DNA from: Tardiphaga alba
GTDB lineage: Bacteria; Pseudomonadota; Alphaproteobacteria; Rhizobiales; Xanthobacteraceae
DNA length: 64,000 nt
Assembly: GCF_018279705.1 (NCBI RefSeq)
Contig: NZ_CP036498.1
Span: forward strand, 4,233,001 to 4,297,000
Reading direction: 5' to 3'
Shown: one piece after another, positions 21,983 to 30,709 of the stretch
How the letters are laid out: each line of letters begins with the position of its first letter
Numbering within the stretch: the first letter of the stretch is position 1
Translations under genes and position numbers: made by a program
Notes under the pieces: generated by a model
The model's input: only the letters and a program-made list of their open reading frames with translations
What the model was told of the DNA's origin: nothing
The model's database searches: none

Positions 21983-23065
21983 TTACGATGTCGCGTGCTT
22001 GACGGCCTCTTCGCTGACACCGACATCGCGCGCGGTCTGCACGATGGCCGCCCAGGTCTCGTCCGGCAGCGGCACGCCGTTCGCCGTGCGGTCGGCGCGG
22101 GTCTTCGCCTCGTTGTCGCCGGGGATCATCACGGCATCGACGCCGGCGGCCGGCTTGGCGCTCTTGAAGAAATCCACATAGCGCGCGACTTCGCCATCGA
22201 AGAAATTGGCGGGGTCGATCTTCTTCGGGTCAACATAGATCGAGAACATGCCATTGGCGAACGGGCGGCCATGCTTGGTGGCGCCGTTGCCGGTGAGCGC
22301 GCCACCGAGCAATTCGCAGATCAGCGCCAGACCAGACCCCTTGTGATCGCCGAAGGCACGGATGGCACCGGTACCCTTGGAATGATCGCGGGTGCCATCC
22401 ACATTGGGACCGTAAAGCAGGAACGGGTCTTCACTGAGATCGCCATTCGGTGCGATCAGCGCGCCCTTGGGCAGCTTCTTGCCGCCGCGCGAGGCGACCA
22501 GGACCTTGCCTTCAGCCACCACCGAGGTCGCGAAATCGAGCACCACCGGCGGGCCGCCGGCGCGCGGAATGCCCACGCAGTATGGTGCCGTGGAAAGGCG
22601 ACGCTCGACGCCGCCATAAGGCGCGACGAGAACGGAGCCCGCAGCCGTGACGAAATGGATGGAGACGAGACCTTCTGCCGCAGCCATTTCGGCCCAGTCG
22701 CCGATGCGGCCGATGTGACCGGAATTCTTGGTGGCGACCGCGGACAGGCCCGCCGCCTTGCACTTGTCGATGCCGAGTTGCACGGCCTGCGGGCCGACGG
22801 TCTGGCCATAGCCGAAGCGGCCATCGACGACAGCGAGGGACGGCGTATCGACGGGGATCTCGATGGTCTGGTTCGGGATGATCATCCCGTTATTGCGCCA
22901 GCGGATATAGACGGGCACGCGGATGACGCCGTGGCTGTCATGGCCGGTGAGGTTCGCCGTGGTGAGATAGGTGGCGATGCGCTTGGCTTCCTCCTTGGTG
23001 GAAGACGCATGCTCGAACACATCAGCGACGAAGGCGATCAGTTTGTCGACTTGAACTGTAACCAT
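21983..23065 (-). CDS. Ldh-family (malate/L-sulfolactate type) NAD(P)-dependent dehydrogenase
   Basis: A 360-residue member of the LDH2/MDH2 family, a fold distinct from classical lactate dehydrogenase. Signatures are LTGHDSHGVIRVPVYIRW, the substrate-binding KNSGHIGRIGDWAEMAAAEGL and AFGDHKGSGLALICELLGGALTG. These enzymes oxidise 2-hydroxy acids or reduce keto/imino acids (malate, sulfolactate, ureidoglycolate). The substrate is unclear. It lies between the aldolase and livF on the same strand with repeats between, suggesting a loose catabolic grouping. Confidence 0.88.
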   Translation of the reverse strand: MVTVQVDKLIAFVADVFEHASSTKEEAKRIATYLTTANLTGHDSHGVIRVPVYIRWRNNGMIIPNQTIEIPVDTPSLAVVDGRFGYGQTVGPQAVQLGIDKCKAAGLSAVATKNSGHIGRIGDWAEMAAAEGLVSIHFVTAAGSVLVAPYGGVERRLSTAPYCVGIPRAGGPPVVLDFATSVVAEGKVLVASRGGKKLPKGALIAPNGDLSEDPFLLYGPNVDGTRDHSKGTGAIRAFGDHKGSGLALICELLGGALTGNGATKHGRPFANGMFSIYVDPKKIDPANFFDGEVARYVDFFKSAKPAAGVDAVMIPGDNEAKTRADRTANGVPLPDETWAAIVQTARDVGVSEEAVKHATS

Positions 23066-23101
23066 GGCGGGACATTCGTCCTTGTTGTTGGGCGTTGAGG
23101 C

Positions 23102-23845
23102 CTAATGCGCGGGCAAGCCCGCGGCGGGCTTGCCGTGACCGCCGAGATAGGCGGCTGCAATGGCCTCGTTGGCCCAGAGATCCTCCGGTTTGCCGTCGAG
23201 CACGATACGGCCGGTTTCCAGCACGTAGCCATGATCGGCGACAGAAAGTCCCATGCGCGCATTTTGCTCCACAAGCAAGACCGTGGTGGATTGCCGGATC
23301 TCCGTGATGATGCGGAAAACCGCCTGCACGATGACGGGGGCGAGGCCGAGCGAGGGCTCGTCCAGCAGCAGCAGCCGCGGCTTGGCCATCAATCCGCGCG
23401 CAACCGCCACCATCTGCAACTGTCCGCCGGACAGCGTCCAGCCGAGCGCATCGGTGAATTTGCGGATGTCCGGGAAGAGATCGAACATGGCATCCGCCTC
23501 GCGCGCGAGATCGGCCTTGCTCGCCTTGCGGTTGGAGCCGCCGAGCATGATGTTCTCTTTCACCGTCAGGCCGGGAAACACCCGCCTGCCCTCCGGCACA
23601 TGCGAAATGCCGAGGCGCACGATGGCCTCCGGGCCGAGGCCGGCGATGGACTTGCCATCGAACAGGATGTCGCCCTCGCTGGGTTTGGCCAGACCGGAAA
23701 TGGCGCGCAGCGTGGTCGACTTGCCGGCGCCATTGGCGCCGAGCAATGTGACCACCTGCCCTTCCTCGACCTTGCAGCTGATGCCTTGAAGGGCGACTAT
23801 CTCGCCATAGCGGACGTGGAGGTCCTTGATTTCGAGCAGCGCCAT
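23102..23845 (-). CDS. livF: Branched-chain amino-acid-type ABC transporter ATPase LivF
   Basis: A 247-residue ATPase: Walker A GANGAGKST near residue 36, signature LSGGQLQMVAVARGLM, Walker B LLLLDEPSLGLAP and the LivF-typical HVPEGRRVFPGLTVKENI. The ATG at 23845 shares one base with the livMG stop (TGATG); a GTG one codon upstream is possible. It is the last gene of a livH-livMG-livF operon. Its partner binding protein is encoded upstream. In this context the solute may be an aromatic acid rather than an amino acid. Confidence 0.92.
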   Translation of the reverse strand: MALLEIKDLHVRYGEIVALQGISCKVEEGQVVTLLGANGAGKSTTLRAISGLAKPSEGDILFDGKSIAGLGPEAIVRLGISHVPEGRRVFPGLTVKENIMLGGSNRKASKADLAREADAMFDLFPDIRKFTDALGWTLSGGQLQMVAVARGLMAKPRLLLLDEPSLGLAPVIVQAVFRIITEIRQSTTVLLVEQNARMGLSVADHGYVLETGRIVLDGKPEDLWANEAIAAAYLGGHGKPAAGLPAH

Positions 23846-25623
23846 CACGCAGTTCCCAGATAGGCAGAGACGACATCGGGATGGCGCAGCACGGCCATCG
23901 ACTCGCCGTCCGCGATGCGGCGTCCGAAATTGAGCACGGTGATGTGCTGGGCAGCTTCCGACACCAGCGTCATGTCGTGATCGATGATCAGGATGGTCAG
24001 CCCCTGCGCGGCGATGCGCTTGAGCAGCTCGTGCAGTTCGATCTTCTCCGACGAGTTCAGACCGGCCGCGGGCTCGTCGAGCAGCAGCAGGGTCGGATTG
24101 CCGGCGAGCGCGCGCGCGATCTCGATCAGGCGCTGATGGCCGTAGGAGAAGCTGGAGATCAGCTCATTGGCGCGCGAGCCGAGGCCCACAAAGGTCAGCG
24201 CCGCCAGCGCGCGTTCGGTGAGGGCTGCATGATCGCCCTTGCCGATCAGCGTATTGCCCGGCCGCTCGGCGCCGATGATGACGTTTTCCAGCGCCGTCAT
24301 GGAGCGGAACAGGCGGATGTTCTGGAACGTGCGGCCAAGCCCCGCGGCCGTGCGCAGATGCGGCGGCATGGTGGTGACATCGGTGCCATCGAGCATGACC
24401 TTGCCGGATGTCGCCTCATACAGGCCCGACAACACGTTGAGCGTGGTGGTCTTGCCGGAGCCGTTCGGGCCGATCAGCGCATGCACGCTGCCACGATGCA
24501 CGGCGATGTCGACTTCATCGACAGCCTTGAGGCCACCGAAATGCTTCGACAGGCTGGAGACACGCAACACCATCTCGTCGCCGGTCGCCGCGGGCTTGAG
24601 GACGAGCGGCGCGGTCGATGGCATCACCTTCTTCGGCGGACGCAGGCGATCATAGGCCATGCTGACCCATCCCCAGATGCCATCGGGCATGAAACGGATG
24701 ATCAGGATCACCGACAGGCCGTAGATGGCGAGATAGAGGCCGGGCACGCTCTTGAGGAAGCGCAGCCATTCCGGGATCAGGATGAGCAAACCCGTGCCGA
24801 TGGCCGAACCGATCGGCGACGCCACGCCGCCGAGCAGCGACATCGTCAGGAACACGATGGATTCGGCGAAGGAGAACTGATCCGGCGAGATATAGGCAAA
24901 GCCGCCTGCGAACAACCCGCCGCCGAGACCGCCAAGCAGCGCGCAGATGGCAAAGGCGTAGATCTTGGTGCGGAACACATCGATGCCAGCGACGCCGGCT
25001 GCCAACTCATTGTCGCGCACCGCGCGCATGGCGCGGCCGAGCCTGGTATCGGGCAGATGCCAAACGAGATAGCCGACGATGGCGAGCACCGCGACGCAGA
25101 AGGCGAGATAGGCCTGCGACGACATGAAGATCGACGGACGGCCGATCTTCGACACGCCGTCCGGACCCTTGGTGAGCCAGATGGCGTTGATCATGATCAG
25201 CGTGATGATCTGCTGGAACGAGATCGTCACCATGGCGAGGTAATGCCCGCCGAGCCGCAACGTGGACAGGCCGAGCAAAGCGCCGGCCGCCAGCGCCATG
25301 GCGCAGCCGCCGAACAGGCAGAGCCAGTAATTGAGCTGATAGTCCGTGGTGCCGAGGCCGACCGCATAGGCGCCGAAACCGAAGAACGCGGCCTGCGCCA
25401 GATTGATCTGGCCGCACAGGCCGAGCACGACGGACAGGCCGAATACGGCAATGGCAAAGGTCGTCGCCTGCATCAGGATGTTGAGAATGTAGCCGTCGAA
25501 CCGCATCGACGCCGCGAGGAAGACGACGATGGCGGCCGCGATGAAATATGGTGCGTGACGGATCAGCAGCGGCTTCGGGCGCGCGATATCGGCGACCGAC
25601 TGGATATTTTCGGTGGTGCTCAT
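23845..25623 (-). CDS. Fused LivM permease - LivG ATPase
   Basis: A 592-residue protein. Residues 1 to about 330 form a LivM-type permease with about nine helices (FGLSVVLGLCGQINLAQAAFFGFGAYA, LRLGGHYLAMVTISFQQI). After a short linker (PPKKVMPSTAP), residues 352-592 form a LivG ATPase: Walker A GPNGSGKTT, FQNIRLFRSMTALEN, signature FSYGHQRLIEIARAL, Walker B LLLLDEPAAGLN. Such fusions occur in rhizobial HAAT systems, so this is not an assembly fault. It overlaps livH by four bases and livF by one. Confidence 0.93.
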   Translation of the reverse strand: MSTTENIQSVADIARPKPLLIRHAPYFIAAAIVVFLAASMRFDGYILNILMQATTFAIAVFGLSVVLGLCGQINLAQAAFFGFGAYAVGLGTTDYQLNYWLCLFGGCAMALAAGALLGLSTLRLGGHYLAMVTISFQQIITLIMINAIWLTKGPDGVSKIGRPSIFMSSQAYLAFCVAVLAIVGYLVWHLPDTRLGRAMRAVRDNELAAGVAGIDVFRTKIYAFAICALLGGLGGGLFAGGFAYISPDQFSFAESIVFLTMSLLGGVASPIGSAIGTGLLILIPEWLRFLKSVPGLYLAIYGLSVILIIRFMPDGIWGWVSMAYDRLRPPKKVMPSTAPLVLKPAATGDEMVLRVSSLSKHFGGLKAVDEVDIAVHRGSVHALIGPNGSGKTTTLNVLSGLYEATSGKVMLDGTDVTTMPPHLRTAAGLGRTFQNIRLFRSMTALENVIIGAERPGNTLIGKGDHAALTERALAALTFVGLGSRANELISSFSYGHQRLIEIARALAGNPTLLLLDEPAAGLNSSEKIELHELLKRIAAQGLTILIIDHDMTLVSEAAQHITVLNFGRRIADGESMAVLRHPDVVSAYLGTA

Positions 25624-26495
25624 GCTTTCTCCGCGACGCGTTCGCCAAAGATGCCCTGCGGACGGAAGATCAGGAACAGCACCAGCACCAGGAAGGCGAA
25701 GCCGTCCTTGTAGGGAACGGAGATATAAGCGGCGCCAAACGTCTCGATGATGCCGAGCGCGATGCCGCCGATGATGGCGCCGGCCACGTCACCGAAGCCG
25801 CCGATGATGGTGGCGGCAAACGCCTTCAGCGCGATGGTGGCGCCCATCTGGATCGACACGAACAGGATGGGTGCGACGAGGATGCCGGCGAGACCGCCGA
25901 GCACCGCGGAATAGATGAAGGTGATCATGATCATGGTGGAGACGGAGATGCCGAGCAGCGAGGCCATCTCCTTGTCCTGCGACGTCGCCTGCAGCTTTTT
26001 GCCGATCATGGTGTGTTCGAAGAACCACCAGTTGAACACCACGAGCGCCAGCGTGACCGCAATGATGAGCAGATACTGGTTGTCGAGATAGACCGGGCCG
26101 AGCTGGATGCCGGGCGTATCGAACCAGCCCTGCAGTACCTGCGGCTGCGGGCCATACAGCGCCAGCACGCCATTGGCCATCAGGATCGACGCGCCGATGG
26201 TGGCGATGATCACCGGCAGATAGGTGCGATGCCGCAGCGGATAATAGACGCCGAGATTGAAGATGACGCCGATCACCGCCATGCCGGCCAGCGCGATGAT
26301 GAAGGACAGCCAGTAAGGCAGCGACAGATCGACGGCGCAGACCACCATCAGATAGGCGGCCACCATGGAGAATTCGCCTTGCGCGAAATTCACGACGTTT
26401 GTCGCGCGAAAAATCAGCACGAAGCCGAGCGCCACCAGCGCATAGACCGAACCGATGCCGATGCCGGTGAAGAGGAGTTGGAGGACGAGATCCAT
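25620..26495 (-). CDS. livH: HAAT ABC transporter permease LivH
   Basis: A 291-residue inner-membrane permease with about eight helices. Family features are GSVYALVALGFVLIFRATNVVNFAQGEFSM at the N-terminus and the cytoplasmic coupling loop ALKAFAATIIGGFGDVAGAIIGG. The stop overlaps the livMG start (ATGA). It is separated from the livK-like gene by a family B repeat and about 100 bases, so part of the binding-protein transcript may end there. Confidence 0.92.
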   Translation of the reverse strand: MDLVLQLLFTGIGIGSVYALVALGFVLIFRATNVVNFAQGEFSMVAAYLMVVCAVDLSLPYWLSFIIALAGMAVIGVIFNLGVYYPLRHRTYLPVIIATIGASILMANGVLALYGPQPQVLQGWFDTPGIQLGPVYLDNQYLLIIAVTLALVVFNWWFFEHTMIGKKLQATSQDKEMASLLGISVSTMIMITFIYSAVLGGLAGILVAPILFVSIQMGATIALKAFAATIIGGFGDVAGAIIGGIALGIIETFGAAYISVPYKDGFAFLVLVLFLIFRPQGIFGERVAEKA

Positions 26496-26511
26496 TTCAG
26501 ACTTTCACGAT

Positions 26512-26624
26512 CGTCATTGCGAGGAGCGTAGCGACGAAGCAATCCAGTTCTTTCCGCGCTTGTTGCTTCTGGATTGCTTCGCCCGAAGAATTGGCTTCGC
26601 CAATCCTCGGGGCTCGCAATGACG
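26512..26624. repeat. Family B intergenic palindromic repeat (long variant)
   Basis: CGTCATTGCGAGGAGCGTAGCG at the left (first 20 bases given in other copies) and GGCTCGCAATGACG at the right, with CAATCCAG/CTGGATTG inside. This copy has an extra inner hairpin (GAAGAATTGGCTTCGCCAATCC). It lies between livK and livH. Confidence 0.85.
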
Positions 26625-26705
26625 GGTGAGAGGCAGGCGCGAAACATTTCGGGATCTCGGGTTCACGCGCAAAGACGCGCGTGCCCCGGGATGACGACGA
26701 AGCCG

Positions 26706-27854
26706 TCAGTTATCGAACTCGATGTGCTTGTCGAAGACGATGTTGCCCTTGTCGTTTTTCACGATGTTGTAGCCGTGCAGACCGTCGCCGTTCTTGTCGA
26801 AATTGTATTCCCCCTCGGCGCCCGGATATTTCTTGATGGCCAGAATCGCCTCGCGGATCTTCTGCGGATCGGTGGAGCCGGCATTCTTGATCGCCAGTGC
26901 CAGCACGTTGATCGCGTCGAACGGCCAGGAGCTCTGATTGTCCGGCGCGACCTTGAAGGCATCGCGATAGGTCTTGCCGAAGGCCTTGGACGCATCCGAC
27001 GATTCTTCCGCATAGTCGGCCACACCATAAGTGCCGTACAGCGCCGGCCCTGCGAGCTTGAGCGCGGTGACATTGACGATGGAGGGCGAGCCGACCCACG
27101 GAATGTTGACGCCGAGCTGGCGCAGCTGGCGGGCGAAGATGCCGAGATCGTTTTCGAAGGTGAAGTACGAGCCGAGGATGTCGGCTCCGGACTGCTTGAT
27201 CGCCAGCACGACGGGCGTGAAATCCTGGCTCTGATTGGCATAGCCCTGATCGATCGCCACGGTGGCGCCCAATGGCCCGAGTGCTTCGGTCAGCGCCTTG
27301 CCACCGGCGGTGCCGAAGGCATCGGTGGAATGCAGCACGGCCCACTTCTTCTTGCCGAGTGTCTTCACGCCATATTCGGCGATGACGCGGCCGGAATAGC
27401 TGTCATTGGGGCGGAAGCGGAACAGCCAGGGATTGCCGAGTTTTGTCAGATTCGGATCGGTGCCGCCGAACATCACCGGCTTGCCGAGCTTCATGACATC
27501 CGGCGCCATTGCATGGACCTGCGTGGAGCGGATCGAGCCGAGGAAGCCCACGATCTCGGGATTGGCGGCGAGCTTCGAGAACGCCAGCACGATGCCTGGA
27601 TTGGTGGTCTGGTCGTCCTCGATGATCAGTTCGATCTGCTTGCCGAGAATACCGCCAGCCTTGTTGATGGCCTCGACCGCGAGCTTGGCGCCGCCGGTGG
27701 CATATTTGCCGGCTTCGGCCGCGGGGCCCGTGATCGGCGCGCACATGCCGATCTTGATCGTTCCGCCACCTTGGGCGCGCGCATGTCCGATAATGTAAGG
27801 AGCAGCCAAACCGGCGGCAATGCCGGCCGTGAATCCACGTCGGGTCAGCGTCAT
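26706..27854 (-). CDS. HAAT ABC transporter periplasmic binding protein (LivK type)
   Basis: A 382-residue binding protein. It has a twin-arginine signal (LTRRGFTAGIAAGLAAPYIIG), cleavage near HARAQ, and a type I periplasmic-binding fold: IKIGMCAPITGPAAEAGKYATGGAKLAVEAIN, IIEDDQTTNPG, DVLALAIKNAG near the end. ATG 27854 has GGGAGG; the open frame further upstream is non-coding in character. It is the likely solute receptor for LivH/LivMG/LivF. Its position directly downstream of hpaR suggests an aromatic acid ligand, but this is inference. Confidence 0.88.
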   Translation of the reverse strand: MTLTRRGFTAGIAAGLAAPYIIGHARAQGGGTIKIGMCAPITGPAAEAGKYATGGAKLAVEAINKAGGILGKQIELIIEDDQTTNPGIVLAFSKLAANPEIVGFLGSIRSTQVHAMAPDVMKLGKPVMFGGTDPNLTKLGNPWLFRFRPNDSYSGRVIAEYGVKTLGKKKWAVLHSTDAFGTAGGKALTEALGPLGATVAIDQGYANQSQDFTPVVLAIKQSGADILGSYFTFENDLGIFARQLRQLGVNIPWVGSPSIVNVTALKLAGPALYGTYGVADYAEESSDASKAFGKTYRDAFKVAPDNQSSWPFDAINVLALAIKNAGSTDPQKIREAILAIKKYPGAEGEYNFDKNGDGLHGYNIVKNDKGNIVFDKHIEFDN

Positions 27855-28020
27855 CAAATCCTCCCTAAGAGGCCGGACTTGATCGCCAGCCTTCTTCGAT
27901 TGTGACGACGTGGAGTTGAGCGAAAATTTCGATGCCTGTCTACAGTGACTGTGAAATTCGTACGATGAATTCATCGCAGCTCATTCATGGCAGCACTGCA
28001 GAAACGACTTTGCTGCAAAA

Positions 28021-28530
28021 TTATGCAGAGGAGATATCGGCCTCGTCGCCGCCGTCGCTCGGCATCGCCTGCAGGCACGCCTCCAGTTCATGCAGCATCG
28101 CCTGCAATTCGGCGAGTTTTCGCGCGCCAAAGCGCTTCGTCATCTCGCCGTAGATCGCTTCGGAGCTGGGCGCGACGGTTTCGATGAGCTTCACCCCCTT
28201 TGCGGTGATGGAGACGATGTTGCGGCGCAAATCAGATTTCAGGAGATGCCGCGCAATCAGTTTGCGCTCCTCGAGGTCGCGCAGGATGCGCGACAGGCTG
28301 GGGCCGAGCAGGAACGCCACACGCGCCAGTTCCGTCACCTCGATCTCGCCGGATGCCGCCAGCGCACGCAGGATGCGCCATTGCTGCTCGGTGAGAAAAT
28401 GCGCCCGCAGCGATGGACGGAAGTGGCGCATCACGCCTTCCCGCGCCCGCAGCAGCGACATCGGCAGCGATTGCGAAAAATCACGCATCGGGATCTTGGC
28501 GGGCGCACGCGATTTGGTGGGAGATGTCAT
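28021..28530 (-). CDS. hpaR: MarR-family regulator of homoprotocatechuate catabolism, HpaR type
   Basis: A 169-residue winged-helix protein. Basic N-terminal tail, then LTEQQWRILRALAASGEIEVTELARVAFLLGPSLSRILRDLEERKLIARH (helices 2-4 and recognition helix) and the wing SDLRRNIVSITAKG. The opening AREGVMRHFRPSLRAHFLTEQQWR is typical of HpaR/HpcR, which represses hpa genes until the aromatic acid binds. It is divergent from hpaF with a perfect palindrome between them. ATG 28530 is chosen over upstream in-frame ATGs because it fits the family start. Confidence 0.88.
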   Translation of the reverse strand: MTSPTKSRAPAKIPMRDFSQSLPMSLLRAREGVMRHFRPSLRAHFLTEQQWRILRALAASGEIEVTELARVAFLLGPSLSRILRDLEERKLIARHLLKSDLRRNIVSITAKGVKLIETVAPSSEAIYGEMTKRFGARKLAELQAMLHELEACLQAMPSDGGDEADISSA

Positions 28531-28596
28531 GGCAGCCTCGTGTTCCGGCGCGTGCGACGCACAATGGAAATTCATCTCACGCCGTTTGATCGCGAT

Positions 28597-28614
28597 CACT
28601 TAACATGTTAAGTG
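28597..28614. promoter_or_regulatory. Perfect 18-bp palindrome, probable HpaR operator
   Basis: CACTTAACATGTTAAGTG, two 9-bp arms with no spacer, lies in the 130-bp divergent region between hpaR and hpaF, 46 bases before the hpaF start. The TTAACATGTTAA core is of the kind bound by MarR dimers. Repression of both directions is the simplest reading. Confidence 0.75.
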
Positions 28615-28660
28615 TTTGGCCGGAAGCCGCGCGCAAGACGGCTCCGGTCAGGGACGAAAC

Positions 28661-29062
28661 ATGCCGCATTTCAGCATCGAATATTCGGCCAATGTCGGTA
28701 CCGCCGCGGATATCGGCGCCTTGTGCGAAGTGGTGCGCAAGGCGGCGGTGGAGACCGGCATCTTCCCGCTCGGCGGCATCCGCGTCCGCGCCATCCGCTG
28801 CGAGCATTACGCCATCGCCGACGGCCTGCCCGATGCCGGCTTCGTCGATATCCTGCTGCGGATCGGCGAAGGCCGCTCGCTGGAGGCACGCCAGAAGGCC
28901 GGCGCGCATATTTTCGATGCGGTCTCCACCTTCTTCGATCCGGCATTTCTGGCCGGCAGCAAATTCGCGCTCTCGCTCGACATCCAGATCAACGATCCCG
29001 CGACGAGCTGGAAGCGCAACAACATCCACGACATGCTGAAACCCGAGGCCGCCAATGGCTAA
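28661..29062 (+). CDS. hpaF: 5-carboxymethyl-2-hydroxymuconate delta-isomerase
   Basis: A 133-residue tautomerase-superfamily enzyme. The start MPHFSIEYSANV puts proline right after the initiator Met, the catalytic base in this family, so ATG 28661 is firm. ETGIFPLGGIRVRAIRC and RIGEGRSLEARQKAG match E. coli HpaF/HpcD. It isomerises 5-carboxymethyl-2-hydroxymuconate in the homoprotocatechuate meta pathway. It overlaps hpaE by eight bases. Confidence 0.93.
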   Translation: MPHFSIEYSANVGTAADIGALCEVVRKAAVETGIFPLGGIRVRAIRCEHYAIADGLPDAGFVDILLRIGEGRSLEARQKAGAHIFDAVSTFFDPAFLAGSKFALSLDIQINDPATSWKRNNIHDMLKPEAANG

Positions 29063-30596
29063 GTCCCCTGCCGATCCCGCCGCTGTCCTCAAAGCCAATC
29101 ATGAACGCGCCGCGCCACTGCTGAAGGCGCTGCGCGCCGACGGCATCGGCCATCGCATCAATGGCGAGGTCGTCGCCGCGTCATCCGGCGAAACCTTTGA
29201 GACCACCTCGCCGATCGACGGCGCCCTTCTCGCGACCGCCGCGCGCGGAACGAAAGAGGATATCGACAAGGCGGCGAAGGCCGCACATGACGCGTTCAAG
29301 GCATGGCGCGACCTGGCACCGGCCGCGCGGCGCAAATTGCTGCACGGGATCGCCGATGCCATCGAGGACCATGCGGACGATATCGCGACGCTGGAATGTA
29401 TCGACACCGGCCAGGCCTGGCGCTTCATGTCCAAGGCGGCGGTGCGCGGCGCCGAGAATTTCCGCTTCTATGCGGATCGCTGCGTCGAAGCGCGCGACGG
29501 GCTGAACACACCGGCGGAAGAGCACTGGAATATCTCGACACGCGTGCCGATCGGCCCTGTCGGCGTGATCACGCCGTGGAATACGCCCTTCATGCTCTCC
29601 ACCTGGAAGATCGCGCCCGCGCTCGCGGCAGGCTGCACGGTGGTGCACAAGCCGGCGGAGTGGTCGCCGATCACGGCAGATCTTTTGGCGAAGCTCGCGA
29701 AGGAAGCGGGCCTGCCCGATGGCGTGCTCAACACCGTGCATGGCATCGGCGAGGAAGCCGGCAAGGCGCTGACCGAGCATCCCGCCATCAAGGCCATCGC
29801 CTTTGTCGGCGAGAGCGCCACGGGCTCCGCCATCATGGCGCAAGGCGCAAAGACCTTGAAACGCGTGCATTTCGAACTCGGCGGCAAGAACCCGGTGATC
29901 GTGTTCGACGATGCCGATCTCGACCGCGCGCTCGATGCCGTCGTCTTCATGATCTATTCGCTGAACGGCGAGCGCTGCACGTCATCGAGCAGGCTACTGA
30001 TCCAGAGCAGTGTCGCGGACAAGTTCATCGAGAAGCTTGTCGCCCGCGTGAAAGCACTGAAGATCGGCCACCCGCTCGATCCCGCAACCGAAGTGGGCCC
30101 GCTGATCCATGAACGGCATCATGCCAAGGTCTGCAGCTATTTCGATGTGGCGCGCAAGGACGGCGCCACCATCGCCGTGGGCGGCAAGGCGCATGATGGC
30201 CCGGGCGGCGGACACTATGTGCAGCCGACGCTGGTGATCGATGCCAAGCCCGGCATGCGCGTGGCCCAGGAAGAAGTATTCGGGCCGTTCCTGACGGTGA
30301 TCCCGTTTAAGGATGAAGCGGAGGCTATCGCGATCGCCAATGACGTCCAGTATGGCCTCACCGGCTATGTGTGGACCGCGGAGATGGGCCGCGCGCTGCG
30401 CGTCGCAGATGCGCTGGAGGCCGGCATGATCTGGCTCAACTCGGAAAATGTCCGCCATCTGCCGACGCCATTCGGCGGCATGAAGGCGTCGGGCATCGGG
30501 CGCGACGGCGGCGACTATTCGTTCGACTTCTACATGGAGACGAAACACGTCTCGCTGGCGAAGGGGACGCACAAGATTCAGAAACTGGGGATCTAG
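29055..30596 (+). CDS. hpaE: 5-carboxymethyl-2-hydroxymuconate semialdehyde dehydrogenase
   Basis: A 513-residue NAD-dependent aldehyde dehydrogenase. PVGVITPWNTPFMLSTWK (N-terminal core), catalytic Glu in HFELGGKNPVIVF, catalytic Cys in NGERCTSSSRLLIQ and EVFGPFLTVIPF are all in place. The start overlaps the end of hpaF, showing an operon. The pathway position (between isomerase and ring-cleavage dioxygenase) identifies it as HpaE among the ALDH families. Confidence 0.92.
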   Translation: MAKSPADPAAVLKANHERAAPLLKALRADGIGHRINGEVVAASSGETFETTSPIDGALLATAARGTKEDIDKAAKAAHDAFKAWRDLAPAARRKLLHGIADAIEDHADDIATLECIDTGQAWRFMSKAAVRGAENFRFYADRCVEARDGLNTPAEEHWNISTRVPIGPVGVITPWNTPFMLSTWKIAPALAAGCTVVHKPAEWSPITADLLAKLAKEAGLPDGVLNTVHGIGEEAGKALTEHPAIKAIAFVGESATGSAIMAQGAKTLKRVHFELGGKNPVIVFDDADLDRALDAVVFMIYSLNGERCTSSSRLLIQSSVADKFIEKLVARVKALKIGHPLDPATEVGPLIHERHHAKVCSYFDVARKDGATIAVGGKAHDGPGGGHYVQPTLVIDAKPGMRVAQEEVFGPFLTVIPFKDEAEAIAIANDVQYGLTGYVWTAEMGRALRVADALEAGMIWLNSENVRHLPTPFGGMKASGIGRDGGDYSFDFYMETKHVSLAKGTHKIQKLGI

Positions 30597-30609
30597 CCAC
30601 TCTATCAGC

Positions 30610-30694
30610 CGTCATTGCGAGCGGAGCGAAGCAATCCAGAGCCGCAAGCGAGAAAGAACTGGATTGCTTCGTCGCTTCGCTCCTCGCAATGACG
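30610..30694. repeat. Family B intergenic palindromic repeat
   Basis: CGTCATTGCGAGCGGAGCG ... GCTCCTCGCAATGACG, with CAATCCAG and CTGGATTG inside. It sits between hpaE and hpaD within the operon. Confidence 0.9.
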
Positions 30695-30709
30695 GAAAGG
30701 GAAACGTCC

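Noticed and set aside
23845..25623. LivMG fusion as an assembly or stop-codon loss artefact
   Set aside because: The linker is in frame, both domains are complete and such fusions are common in rhizobia.
23881..25713. A 610-codon plus-strand frame opposite the LivMG fusion
   Set aside because: Same artefact; the minus-strand protein has all Walker motifs and permease helices.
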